13,689 nt of DNA, taken from NCBI GenBank assembly GCA_023391425.1, contig JAEWAX010000120.1, forward strand, positions 1 to 13,689, in the 5' to 3' direction. The DNA comes from Bacillota bacterium (GTDB lineage Bacteria > Bacillota > Clostridia > Acetivibrionales > DSM-1351). Positions within the stretch are counted from its first letter, which is position 1. Each line of letters opens with the position of its first letter. The translations under genes were made by a program, and so were the position numbers. Below are positions 6,008 through 13,150 of this stretch, in pieces. The notes below the pieces were generated by a model, which was not told where the DNA came from, did no database searches, and saw nothing but the letters and a program-made list of their open reading frames with translations.

Positions 6008-7438
6008 ATGAAAACTAACCTTCGCATTTTTAAACATACTTTTACAGTATTAAGTATAATGTGTTGTCTATTACTTGGAAGTACCACTATCATATATGCT
6101 TTAAGTGATTTGGATTCTGACCTTATTTTTAATAGTGCTAACAATACTCGGAGTTCTTCCAAAATAAATGAAGGTGTACAACCTTCTAATACAACAGATA
6201 ACACTTCAACGATATCTACTATAGACAGTAATACACCAACTACATCTACTTCAGAGAGTAATACACCATCTACAGCTACTTCTGACAGTAGTGCATCAGC
6301 TACAGCTACTTCGGAAAGTGATACATCTGCTACATCTACTTCATCTGACCAAGTTGGTACTACGCAAGAGCAAGCTCCACCATCAAAGGTTGTTCCACCA
6401 GCATCAATTACAATATCAGCAGTCGGTGATTTAATGGTTCATCAATCAAATTTAAATAATGCTTATAATCCTAAAACAGGTACATACGATTTTAACGGAT
6501 TTCTTGAATATGTTAAACCATACTTATCGAAATCAGACTTAACAATAGGGAATTTTGAAACTATAACGGCCGGATCTAAATCCGGATATACCAGCTACCC
6601 ATCCTTTAACACGCCAGATGCAATGTTAACAGCTTTATCAAACGCAGGCTTTGATGTTCTGTCTACAGCAAATAACCATTGCCTTGATAGAGGTATAAGC
6701 GGGTTAACAAGAACCATTCAAAAAATAAAAGATAACAAAATGGCCAACGTAGGCAGCTCTATTGATGGAAAGAATAAATACATAACAAAAGAAATAAATG
6801 GTATTAAAGTCAGCATTCTATCTTATTCATCTTTCTTTAATGGTAATGATGCAAAGCTAAGTGCCAAGCAGAAGATTAACTATTTGAGTATTATTAACGA
6901 AAACCAAATAAAGAGTGACATTAAGGCAGTGAAGGCTAATGGTACTGATGCCACCATCGTAATCTTGCATTGGGGAACTGAGTACCAAAGAATGCCTAAT
7001 ACCACCCAAACATCACTTTCCAAGAAAATATTATCTTGGGGTGCTGATGCAATACTAGGTTCCCATCCACATGTTATTCAGAAATCGGAACTAGTGAAGG
7101 TAAATGATAAAAATAAATTTGTTATATACTCCATGGGCAATTTCATTTCTGGTTATAGGAGGCTGGATAAAGCCAAACGACCAAATAAGATATATACTGA
7201 AGATGGTGTTATTGTTCAGCTTCAGATTGAGAAGGACACAAAGGGTGGTGTTATTATAAAGAAAGTGGATTACATACCAACCTGGGTTGATAAGAACTAT
7301 GTGAACAACAGACCAGTATTCAAGATAATCCCTATACCAAGTACAAATATTACTGGATCTTACATAACAGATTATAATAGAAATTCTATAAAGCAGTCCT
7401 ATAAAAATACAATGAGTATTATGGCTAAACTTAACTAA
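6008..7438 (+). CDS. CapA-family (poly-gamma-glutamate synthesis type) surface protein
   Basis: 476 residues from ATG at 6008 after TAAGGAAAA. An N-terminal hydrophobic segment (about 11-31) is a signal peptide or membrane anchor. Residues about 45-130 form a Ser/Thr-rich linker with decapeptide repeats. Residues about 134-425 are the CapA/PGA-cap domain, a metallophosphatase-like fold. Its motifs are SAVGDLMVH (137-145), GNFET (181-185), ANNHCLDRG (221-229), HWGTEY (321-326), GSHPHVIQ (351-358) and YSMGNFIS (374-381). Characterised relatives act outside the membrane in poly-gamma-glutamate or capsule assembly. No capB, capC or other capsule genes are present, so the polymer is unknown and many clostridial CapA proteins have no assigned substrate. 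The following gene is co-directional after about 100 nt and also works on extracytoplasmic polymers. Confidence 0.92.
   Translation: MKTNLRIFKHTFTVLSIMCCLLLGSTTIIYALSDLDSDLIFNSANNTRSSSKINEGVQPSNTTDNTSTISTIDSNTPTTSTSESNTPSTATSDSSASATATSESDTSATSTSSDQVGTTQEQAPPSKVVPPASITISAVGDLMVHQSNLNNAYNPKTGTYDFNGFLEYVKPYLSKSDLTIGNFETITAGSKSGYTSYPSFNTPDAMLTALSNAGFDVLSTANNHCLDRGISGLTRTIQKIKDNKMANVGSSIDGKNKYITKEINGIKVSILSYSSFFNGNDAKLSAKQKINYLSIINENQIKSDIKAVKANGTDATIVILHWGTEYQRMPNTTQTSLSKKILSWGADAILGSHPHVIQKSELVKVNDKNKFVIYSMGNFISGYRRLDKAKRPNKIYTEDGVIVQLQIEKDTKGGVIIKKVDYIPTWVDKNYVNNRPVFKIIPIPSTNITGSYITDYNRNSIKQSYKNTMSIMAKLN
6216..6335 (+). repeat. 30-bp tandem repeat (four copies) coding the Ser/Thr linker of the CapA protein
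   Basis: Units at 6216-6245, 6246-6275, 6276-6305 and 6306-6335, with a partial fifth, encode decapeptides such as STSESNTPST, ATSDSSASAT and ATSESDTSAT. Copies have diverged at silent and Ser/Thr/Ala/Asn positions. The result is a flexible spacer between the membrane anchor and the catalytic domain. Confidence 0.85.
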
Positions 7439-7491
7439 TTTACAAATTTCACAATTTCTTATAAAATGTATCTTGGGCTTAAATTTGTAAA
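7439..7491. repeat. 11-bp perfect inverted repeat between the CapA and sulfatase genes
   Basis: TTTACAAATTT at 7439-7449, directly after the CapA stop codon, is the exact reverse complement of AAATTTGTAAA at 7481-7491, with 31 nt between. There is no following T-run in either direction, so it is not a standard terminator. It may be a regulator site or an mRNA stem. Confidence 0.55.
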
Positions 7492-7541
7492 GACTATTTG
7501 TTAGAACAAGAAAAGTATTAGAGAGGGCATCAGAGACTGTA

Positions 7542-9359
7542 ATGCTTAAAGATATATTAATTTTAAAAAAAATAAAACTTGCTTTTATAAATAAATCCTA
7601 TAGAAAAGTATCGATTGCCATAGTTTTATTTATACTTATGAATGCCTTGAAAATTAGCTTGTATGACTTTTTCTTGATACCACAAGCTAACAAGGATATT
7701 TTTGTGTACAAATTTTGGACTACATTACTATTTTGTATCATTATATATTCAATTGTGTTTAGCTTTAAATCTAGATATATTTTCTTGTTAGTCTTTGCGA
7801 TTCAAGGTATATATTGCTATGCAAACATTTCGTATTATTTGTATTATCATAGCTATCTTCAAATTCTACAATGGCTTTCACTTTTCAAGGAAGCTTTGAT
7901 ATCTGCTACACATTTAGCAAATCCTAAAAGTGTTCAACTTTTAGTAGTATTTATTGATATCCCTCTTGCACTTTATATTTTTTTTAAAGGGTTTAAACAA
8001 GAGATTAGGCAATTCAGGCTCCCAGTGTTAAGAAACTTAGCATTAATAACTGCACTTTTAATTTTGACGGTTGTTGAGATAAATAATTATTCTAATGGTA
8101 AATCTATAGTTCAATATATGGATGATAAGTATACTGGTGAAACAGAAATCGTTGCTAGGTATGGAACTCTCGTAAATAGTGGCATTAACATTATACAGAA
8201 TTACAGTGAAAAAAAATTAATAGAGCAGATTAACTATGGCAAGAAACTGTCTAGTCCAAGTTCAACCATTGCTAACAGTAATTCTGGCAACCCAACTACT
8301 ATTAAAGCTAGAAAGCCAAATTACGTTATTATACAGGTTGAGTCTATGGATGCTAATATTGTGAAACAACAATATAAAGACTCATATGTTATGCCATATC
8401 TTAGCTCTCTTCGTGAAAACAGTGTGTATTATCCTTATACCCTTAGTTACCATAAGGGCGGTGGAACGTCGGACACTGAGTTTTCCATAATTAATAGTGT
8501 GGAACCACTTGATTCCTTTCCGGCAATTAAGCTTACTTCATATAGTTTTCCAAACTCAGTTGTCTCAAAATTATCAAAGGCATCTTATTCAACCATGGCT
8601 TTCCATGGTAATGTAGGTGCGTTCTACAATAGAGATATTGCATTTTCAAAAATGGGATTTAAGAATTTCTATGATTTAAGCTCAATGAAATATAATGATG
8701 AAGGATGGGGAGCTCCAGATGATAAGGTTTTTTCATTTGCTTTTAATAAGATGTCAAAAAGTAATGCACCTTTCCTATCATACATTATTACTATGACTAG
8801 TCATGGGCCTTTTGCGAGTGCCAGAAACTACTACAATAATGATAGGTATGATGAAATTGAAGATGAACTCGTAAAGGATTATTTTAACTCAATGAACTAT
8901 GTAGATAATTCTATCAAGGATTTTGTGTTAAAAGTCCAGTCTAAGTTTCCTAATACGTATATCTTTATTTATGGCGATCACACTCCTAATATACATGCCG
9001 AAGACTATTATCAGGCATCTTTCTTTGATGAAGACAAATATTTTGAGTTTGTGCCTTTATTTATTATAACTCCGGATAATAAAAAACATGTTGAGAATTC
9101 GATAGTAGCATCCTTTTTAGATATTTCACCTACTATTCTTGGTTCATCAAATATACCATATACTCTATATTCAAATGGAACAAATCTATTAAGTGATAAT
9201 AAAAATCCTCTGAATATACCTCTCAAAGGAAGCTCTTTTGATAGAGCTTGGCTGTATCAGAACATCTCAACTTATACCTACAGTGCTGAAGAACCACTTT
9301 GGAAAAAATACTTATCCTCTTTAATAAATTCAAAGCTTATTGAAAGGCATAAGAAGTAA
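7542..9359 (+). CDS. LtaS-like membrane sulfatase (lipoteichoic acid synthase / phosphoglycerol transferase family)
   Basis: 605 residues. Five N-terminal membrane segments (about 23-40, 60-77, 80-100, 130-150, 163-180) are followed by an extracytoplasmic alkaline-phosphatase-fold domain (about 258-550), the LtaS layout at nearly the usual length of about 650. Active-site elements: E267 (QVESMD), nucleophile T309 in GGGTSDTEF, H355 (AFHGN), R364 (FYNRD), H421 (TSHGPF), D479 and H480 (YGDHTP). The expected reaction is transfer of glycerophosphate from phosphatidylglycerol to a lipoteichoic acid chain or another surface acceptor. The exact acceptor cannot be read from sequence. ATG at 7542 is the only good start, but the nearest purine-rich ribosome site (GAGAGGG, 7521-7527) is about 14 nt away, so translation may be modest. 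It is preceded by the CapA gene on the same strand and is likely cotranscribed with it. Confidence 0.93.
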   Translation: MLKDILILKKIKLAFINKSYRKVSIAIVLFILMNALKISLYDFFLIPQANKDIFVYKFWTTLLFCIIIYSIVFSFKSRYIFLLVFAIQGIYCYANISYYLYYHSYLQILQWLSLFKEALISATHLANPKSVQLLVVFIDIPLALYIFFKGFKQEIRQFRLPVLRNLALITALLILTVVEINNYSNGKSIVQYMDDKYTGETEIVARYGTLVNSGINIIQNYSEKKLIEQINYGKKLSSPSSTIANSNSGNPTTIKARKPNYVIIQVESMDANIVKQQYKDSYVMPYLSSLRENSVYYPYTLSYHKGGGTSDTEFSIINSVEPLDSFPAIKLTSYSFPNSVVSKLSKASYSTMAFHGNVGAFYNRDIAFSKMGFKNFYDLSSMKYNDEGWGAPDDKVFSFAFNKMSKSNAPFLSYIITMTSHGPFASARNYYNNDRYDEIEDELVKDYFNSMNYVDNSIKDFVLKVQSKFPNTYIFIYGDHTPNIHAEDYYQASFFDEDKYFEFVPLFIITPDNKKHVENSIVASFLDISPTILGSSNIPYTLYSNGTNLLSDNKNPLNIPLKGSSFDRAWLYQNISTYTYSAEEPLWKKYLSSLINSKLIERHKK

Positions 9360-9382
9360 TATGGATTCAAAACCTTAGATTG

Positions 9383-9434
9383 CGCCCACGCTGGGCGTAC
9401 AAAGAAGGGGAAGTCTGCTTACGCCGACTTCCCT
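9383..9434. terminator. Two hairpins between convergent genes, probable bidirectional terminator
   Basis: Hairpin one is CGCCCA-CGC-TGGGCG (9383-9397). Hairpin two is GGGAAGTC (9408-9415) paired with GACTTCCC (9426-9433) across a 10-nt loop. On the plus strand hairpin two is followed by TAGTTTAGTTTT. On the minus strand it is followed by CCTTCTTTGT and then hairpin one. The position, between the sulfatase stop and the stop of the convergent NdpA-type gene, fits termination in both directions. Confidence 0.75.
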
Positions 9435-9443
9435 AGTTTAGTT

Positions 9444-10460
9444 TTACTGCTTATTTGTTATTTTGCTGACATTCTTTATGATAATAGATATCGAGCCATC
9501 TGGATTATTTGTGAACTCAATCATATCTCTATTATCATAATAGCTAAGAGGAAAATTAATCTCTATCCCCGTATCAGTCTTAATCTTATGAGTTTTAAAT
9601 TTTTTCTCTACTATTTTTTCTGGTATTTGAATTGACTCATCTACGAGGCCTGCCTTTTGGATCTCCTGAACATATTCTTCACGCACTGCTAAATTTGTCT
9701 CAAACATCTCTTCAGCTATTTTATCTACACGTATCTCTTTGTTATCTTCAATATTTTGTGAAACCACATTTTTAAGTTTTGCGACCTTTTCAAAGTCCTC
9801 ATCATAGTATTTTTTATTTATTTTTTTAGTTACTTTGTCTATAATTTTTAGCTTCTGACTATCTGACAAATCTGTTGTACAGTTCAAAAAATACTGAGAT
9901 AAATAGAATTCCTTGGCACCATTAATCTCATATGCTCTCTCTAAAAGTTTTATATCACCAGACTCCAAATTTATCAATATTGCCTCATCTACCTTTTGGC
10001 CATCAGCTGGCAATAAAGTTTTATGTCTGATTATTGAATTTGTTGCTCCATCTTCAGCTTGACTGACATAGTGTGTAAAACCGGTTTTATAATTTAGCTT
10101 TAAAATTCCCAAGTGAAGATCATTATTAATATATACTAAACAGCATACCAAGTCACCCGAAATGATATCTACATTTTTCAGCATAATATCAAAAATTGTA
10201 TTTGCAATCTCTATACTAGCCTCTACAAAACAAGCCTCGTCTGTTTTAATTGCTTGACATATATCCCTCATTGTATTTATATCTCCAATGAACTTAGCGT
10301 TTTTTATATTTGTATCGTCTAGTATTTTATTTATATGTTTCTTCATAAACTCTGAGATTTCGCCATCTATATCTATTTGACTATTTGAAAGTACAGGAAG
10401 ATTAATACTTGTGTCTAAAATATGTAAAATTGCATTTTTTATATGAATATCGTATTCCAT
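9444..10460 (-). CDS. Nucleoid-associated protein, NdpA/YejK family (37-kDa type)
   Basis: 338 residues from ATG at 10460, preceded by AAGAGGAGAGTTTAATA, a strong site. A longer frame to 10562 would add 34 residues that have no ribosome site and cover the promoter. The protein starts MEYDIHIKNAILHILD and continues with a mixed alpha/beta N-terminal domain and a basic central helix-rich part (KLKIIDKVTKKINKKYYDED), then a C-terminal segment ending in a beta-rich tail. This overall pattern matches the NdpA/YejK family. E. coli YejK is a nucleoid protein; the role in Firmicutes is little known. No signal peptide or TM segments are seen. It has its own promoter and ends at the shared terminator facing the sulfatase gene. 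Assignment rests on overall resemblance rather than on a single motif. Confidence 0.75.
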   Translation of the reverse strand: MEYDIHIKNAILHILDTSINLPVLSNSQIDIDGEISEFMKKHINKILDDTNIKNAKFIGDINTMRDICQAIKTDEACFVEASIEIANTIFDIMLKNVDIISGDLVCCLVYINNDLHLGILKLNYKTGFTHYVSQAEDGATNSIIRHKTLLPADGQKVDEAILINLESGDIKLLERAYEINGAKEFYLSQYFLNCTTDLSDSQKLKIIDKVTKKINKKYYDEDFEKVAKLKNVVSQNIEDNKEIRVDKIAEEMFETNLAVREEYVQEIQKAGLVDESIQIPEKIVEKKFKTHKIKTDTGIEINFPLSYYDNRDMIEFTNNPDGSISIIIKNVSKITNKQ

Positions 10461-10502
10461 TATTAAACTCTCCTCTTTTTTATGGAATGTTAAACTTGTT
10501 CT

Positions 10503-10508
10503 ATTATA
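10503..10508 (-). promoter_or_regulatory. Extended -10 promoter of the NdpA-family gene
   Basis: On the minus strand TGCTATAAT (TATAAT at 10503-10508) is a consensus extended -10 element about 43 nt before the start codon. No good -35 is visible, only T-rich sequence, as is normal for extended -10 promoters. It separates this gene from the TetR/ABC operon upstream. Confidence 0.6.
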
Positions 10509-10558
10509 GCAAAATGCATGTACAAAATAAACACAAACCATTTTCAGCATAAATTTCT

Positions 10559-10750
10559 TCATGACATTGCAATATTGTAAACATTGTTTGGCAATGTATC
10601 TTTAAGATATGATAGAAGTTCATCTACTCCCATTCCATCATCCCTGCCCACCATTAGTATTACGGCAATAACACAGGACACAATAACTTCTGTTTGCCAG
10701 GACCATGTTACGAAGCTTTCAATTGCCTCTTCAAATTTATCTTCCGTCAT
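10559..10750 (-). CDS. Small protein of unknown function, last gene of the ABC operon
   Basis: 63 residues. ATG at 10750 starts 3 nt after the permease stop (permease end ATG GAG ATT TAG, then AAA ATG). The GGAG within the end of the permease gene can serve as its ribosome site, so the two are probably translationally coupled. The sequence has an acidic N-terminus (MTEDKFEEAIESF), a WSW motif at about 16-18, a hydrophobic core VIVSCVIAVILMVG at about 22-35, and an amphipathic C-terminal part (DELLSYLKDTLPNNVYNI). It is too short for a transporter subunit and has only one Cys, so it does not look like a lanthipeptide. It could be a small membrane-associated accessory or regulator of the exporter. 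I recognise no family. Confidence 0.6.
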   Translation of the reverse strand: MTEDKFEEAIESFVTWSWQTEVIVSCVIAVILMVGRDDGMGVDELLSYLKDTLPNNVYNIAMS

Positions 10751-10753
10751 TTT

Positions 10754-11461
10754 CTAAATCTCCATGGTGCTTACTTTACGGGCAATTCCTGTTATTATAA
10801 CTAACGCAATTACTATACTTATAATTGAAGCAACAGCATCAAGGAGAATATTAGAAATGCCTAGGGCTAAAAAATTGCACATAACAGTAACGATAATTGT
10901 ACCGGACACAATAGTAGCCGGAGTAGATTTTTTCCAAAGACCAAACCATAAGGAAATGACAGCCAATGCCCCGGACATTAAAGAATAAACCAAAAGTAAC
11001 TCTATCGTTTTAAAGATTGTACTAATTGTTAAAGTGTCTTTACAAAGCGGTTTAAAAAACTCAGTGGCGTAGAAAAGAGCAAAAATAACTAATCCACTAA
11101 GGAGCATGGATAATACTGCAAAAAGAAATACAACTGCTACTTTCGCCCATAATATATTTTTTCGATTGACAGGATATGAAAACAGTAAAATAGCTTTTTT
11201 GCTTGCATACTCTTCAACAACAAATCGAGCGTACATGACAGAGGATAAAATCGAAAAACTAACCATGCTTAACATACATACCAATGATGCAATACTGTCA
11301 TATTTCATAAACATTCCAATATCGGTTTGTGTTTCATCAAGATAAGGGATGACGGCGAGCAGATAAACTAAGCCTACCATGGCAATTGTGATAATGAGTA
11401 CCGCGGATATGTAACTTCTCATACGGTTGCGTTGTAATTCAAGTTTCATTAATTTAATCAT
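10754..11461 (-). CDS. ABC-2 type permease of BcrA/lantibiotic-immunity-like exporter
   Basis: 235 residues with six hydrophobic segments (about 17-40, 55-77, 105-130, 148-172, 180-202, 208-229) and no large external domain, the usual size for BcrB/LanE/LanG-type permeases. The cytoplasmic stretch EEYASKKAILLFSYPVNRKNILWAK (broken here as EEYASKKAILLF and SYPVNRKNILWAK) between TM2 and TM3 is the coupling region seen in this class. ATG at 11461 overlaps the ATPase stop by 8 nt (ATGATTAA), indicating coupled translation and a 1:1 partner. It should form the membrane channel of an exporter. The substrate is unknown, with hydrophobic peptides or antibiotics being typical. Confidence 0.88.
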   Translation of the reverse strand: MIKLMKLELQRNRMRSYISAVLIITIAMVGLVYLLAVIPYLDETQTDIGMFMKYDSIASLVCMLSMVSFSILSSVMYARFVVEEYASKKAILLFSYPVNRKNILWAKVAVVFLFAVLSMLLSGLVIFALFYATEFFKPLCKDTLTISTIFKTIELLLVYSLMSGALAVISLWFGLWKKSTPATIVSGTIIVTVMCNFLALGISNILLDAVASIISIVIALVIITGIARKVSTMEI

Positions 11462-12188
11462 TACGTTTCCCTCCGTTTACCACCTTCATAAAATAGTCCT
11501 CAATACCGTTTGGATAGTTGTCTCTAATATCCTTTAGCATAATCTCCTGCACGACTGTACCGTTTGAAATAACACCAATTTTTTCTGCCGTATGTTCAAT
11601 TTCAGATAGTATGTGACTGGACAGTAAAATGGTTACTCCTTGATCTTCCACAAGATTTCTGAATAGCTCACGCATTTCCATAATTCCCATCGGATCAAGA
11701 CCATTTATAGGTTCATCTAATATCAGCAATTTAGGATTGTGAATCATCGCCCGTGCAATGGCTAAACGCTGCCTCATTCCAAGTGAAAATTTTGAAACAG
11801 CTTGCCTTCCTGTTTTCGGCAATCCGACTTTTGTTAGTATGGCTTCAATGTTAGTATTTTTTATCCCCATGTAAGCAAGATGTATTTCCAAATTTTCTGT
11901 TGCGGATAAGTGCTCATAAAAAATAGGAGTTTCAATCAGACTTCCAATATTCTTCAGAATTTCAGTATTTTGTGTCACCGTATCCATTCCTAATATCTGA
12001 GCTTCTCCCATTGAAGGATTTAGTAAACCGGTTAGTATTTTGAATACGGTTGTCTTTCCTGCGCCATTCATGCCTAAAAAACCGTAAATCATTCCCTTCT
12101 CCACTGACATAGAGCAATCATGGATTACTTCTTTTCCATCAAATGTTTTGCATAATCCACGAACTTTTACTGCTAGTTCCTTTTCCAT
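11454..12188 (-). CDS. ABC transporter ATP-binding protein, BcrA/LanF-like
   Basis: 244 residues from ATG at 12188 after TAGGAGGTCACAGG. Walker A GMNGAGKT (39-46), signature SLGMRQR (135-141), Walker B LLILDEP (154-160), D-loop GLD (163-165) and H-loop H192 are intact. At the Q-loop position the sequence reads IGSLIETPIF (81-90), with Glu (E86) where most ABC proteins have Gln. This E-loop is a described feature of lantibiotic-immunity ATPases (LanF) and their bacitracin-type relatives. The protein should drive export of a peptide antibiotic or another membrane-active compound through the permease encoded next. It is controlled by its own promoter and a probable TetR operator just upstream, and may also be read through from tetR. 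Confidence 0.93.
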   Translation of the reverse strand: MEKELAVKVRGLCKTFDGKEVIHDCSMSVEKGMIYGFLGMNGAGKTTVFKILTGLLNPSMGEAQILGMDTVTQNTEILKNIGSLIETPIFYEHLSATENLEIHLAYMGIKNTNIEAILTKVGLPKTGRQAVSKFSLGMRQRLAIARAMIHNPKLLILDEPINGLDPMGIMEMRELFRNLVEDQGVTILLSSHILSEIEHTAEKIGVISNGTVVQEIMLKDIRDNYPNGIEDYFMKVVNGGKRND

Positions 12189-12211
12189 CCTGTGACCTCC
12201 TAATATTATTC

Positions 12212-12230
12212 AAACATATATATGTATGTA
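12212..12230. promoter_or_regulatory. Probable TetR operator at the ABC promoter
   Basis: The reverse complement of 12212-12230 is TACATACATATATATGTTT. It differs at one of 19 positions from the site at 12927-12945 upstream of the tetR gene. The core is an ACATA-N6-TATGT inverted repeat. It overlaps a possible promoter for the ABC genes: TTGGAC (12249-12254), 16-nt spacer, TATACA (12227-12232) on the minus strand. Confidence 0.7.
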
Positions 12231-12244
12231 TATTGCTTTTAAGA

Positions 12245-12263
12245 AACTGTCCAAAGGACAGTT
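12245..12263. terminator. Perfect 8-bp hairpin between tetR and the ABC genes
   Basis: AACTGTCC (12245-12252) pairs with GGACAGTT (12256-12263) across a 3-nt loop, starting 9 nt after the tetR stop. The following tract on the minus strand is only TCTTAAAAG, so termination would be partial. It also overlaps the possible -35 of the ABC promoter. It may be a weak terminator or attenuator. Confidence 0.5.
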
Positions 12264-12271
12264 ATTTTAAT

Positions 12272-12913
12272 CTAACTTACAATGAAATTATAATACCGTT
12301 CAAATGCCTGTCGGAATGATTCATCGATCACCTTTAATCCTATGCTATCGAACATTATCTTAAAATGTTCGAGCTTCAGCATAAATTCATCTTTGGAAAC
12401 AGGAAACAAAACTACGCTAAACCACAGATTTGTAAGGATGATTAAGGATTCCGCTGCCTGCTTTGGATAGGCTACGTTAACGGAACCATCGTGAAGCCCC
12501 TCCTCGATATACACTTGTAGTTGAGGGGATATAGAATAGATACAGTCGTTCAGTTGTTTTGCTACAAATTGCGGACTCCTCAAAACAGAAGGAGCTGTTT
12601 TCATAAACTTTAATTGCTCTTTATCTGTAACAGCCAATAGCAATACTTTTTTCAATTTTTCAAGCCCGCTTAACTTTTTTTCAGCTTTGACCACTGTCAT
12701 AGGATTATCCTTAATAAATAGCCTTGTTGTTACAGCGTCAATAATATCATTTTTCGATTTGAAATGATGATAGAACGCACCTCTTGTAACATCACCAAGT
12801 TCATCCACAATATCCTGTATTGTCGTTTCTTCCCATCCGTTTTGAAGAAACAGCTTTGTCGCAGCATCCAGAATACGAGTTTCGGTTATTTCAGGGTACT
12901 TATTTCTTGCCAT
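12272..12913 (-). CDS. TetR/AcrR family transcriptional repressor
   Basis: 213 residues from ATG at 12913, preceded by GCAGGTGATAAC. The N-terminal helix-turn-helix is clear: ETRILDAATKLFLQNGWEETT, then IQDIVDELGDVTRGAFYHHFKSK (about 10-54, written in two parts), with the family hallmark FYHHFKSKNDI. Residues about 60-213 are an all-helical ligand-binding domain without a recognisable ligand signature. It lies directly upstream of the ATPase gene on the same strand. Near-identical 19-bp sites at its own promoter and at the ABC promoter suggest that it represses both itself and the exporter and is released by an exported compound (inference). Confidence 0.92.
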   Translation of the reverse strand: MARNKYPEITETRILDAATKLFLQNGWEETTIQDIVDELGDVTRGAFYHHFKSKNDIIDAVTTRLFIKDNPMTVVKAEKKLSGLEKLKKVLLLAVTDKEQLKFMKTAPSVLRSPQFVAKQLNDCIYSISPQLQVYIEEGLHDGSVNVAYPKQAAESLIILTNLWFSVVLFPVSKDEFMLKLEHFKIMFDSIGLKVIDESFRQAFERYYNFIVS

Positions 12914-12926
12914 GTTATCACCTGCT

Positions 12927-12945
12927 TACATACATTTATATGTTT
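12927..12945. promoter_or_regulatory. Probable TetR operator at the tetR promoter
   Basis: TACATACATTTATATGTTT, with the ACATA-N6-TATGT inverted repeat. It sits between the -10 element and the tetR start codon, where a bound repressor would block transcription. The second copy at 12212-12230 is in the opposite orientation. Confidence 0.72.
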
Positions 12946-12953
12946 ATAACTTG

Positions 12954-12983
12954 ATTGTACTGCTTTTTTTATGTTATTGTCAA
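12954..12983 (-). promoter_or_regulatory. tetR promoter
   Basis: On the minus strand a consensus -35 TTGACA (12978-12983), an 18-nt spacer and -10 TACAAT (12954-12959). The expected start of transcription is near 12947, immediately before the operator. Confidence 0.75.
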
Positions 12984-13107
12984 GCTAGGGCACTCAAAAT
13001 CAATTACTTATCCACATAAACATTAACATACTTTTTGTAGGATGAGCCTAAAAAAATCGCTTACACCAAAATTCAGAAAGGAAAGTGTCTAAAATTATTA
13101 ATATTTT

Positions 13108-13150
13108 TAATACTAATTAGTATTACAATTAAATACTATTTTGATATAAT
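13108..13150 (+). promoter_or_regulatory. Promoter region of the TPR gene with perfect 18-bp palindrome
   Basis: TAATACTAATTAGTATTA (13108-13125) is a perfect palindrome. A possible promoter, TTACAA (13123-13128), 16-nt spacer, TATAAT (13145-13150), overlaps its right end. The half-site AATTAGTATTA recurs at 13152-13162, just after the -10. This arrangement fits an operator for an unidentified dimeric regulator. The remaining non-coding part (12984-13107) shows nothing I can identify. Confidence 0.5.

Noticed and set aside
5974..6204. Minus-strand 76-residue frame over the start of the CapA gene
   Set aside because: Antisense to the CapA signal peptide and its ribosome site, with no start signal. 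Judged a shadow.
10461..10562. Longer start of the NdpA-family gene (34 extra residues)
   Set aside because: The extension covers an extended -10 promoter and has no ribosome site. ATG at 10460 has GAGGAGAG and matches the expected family N-terminus (MEYDIHIKNAILHILD).
10764..12949. Plus-strand frames inside the permease (10764-10988, 11106-11345) and tetR (12764-12949)
   Set aside because: Antisense shadows of membrane-protein and TetR codons without start signals.
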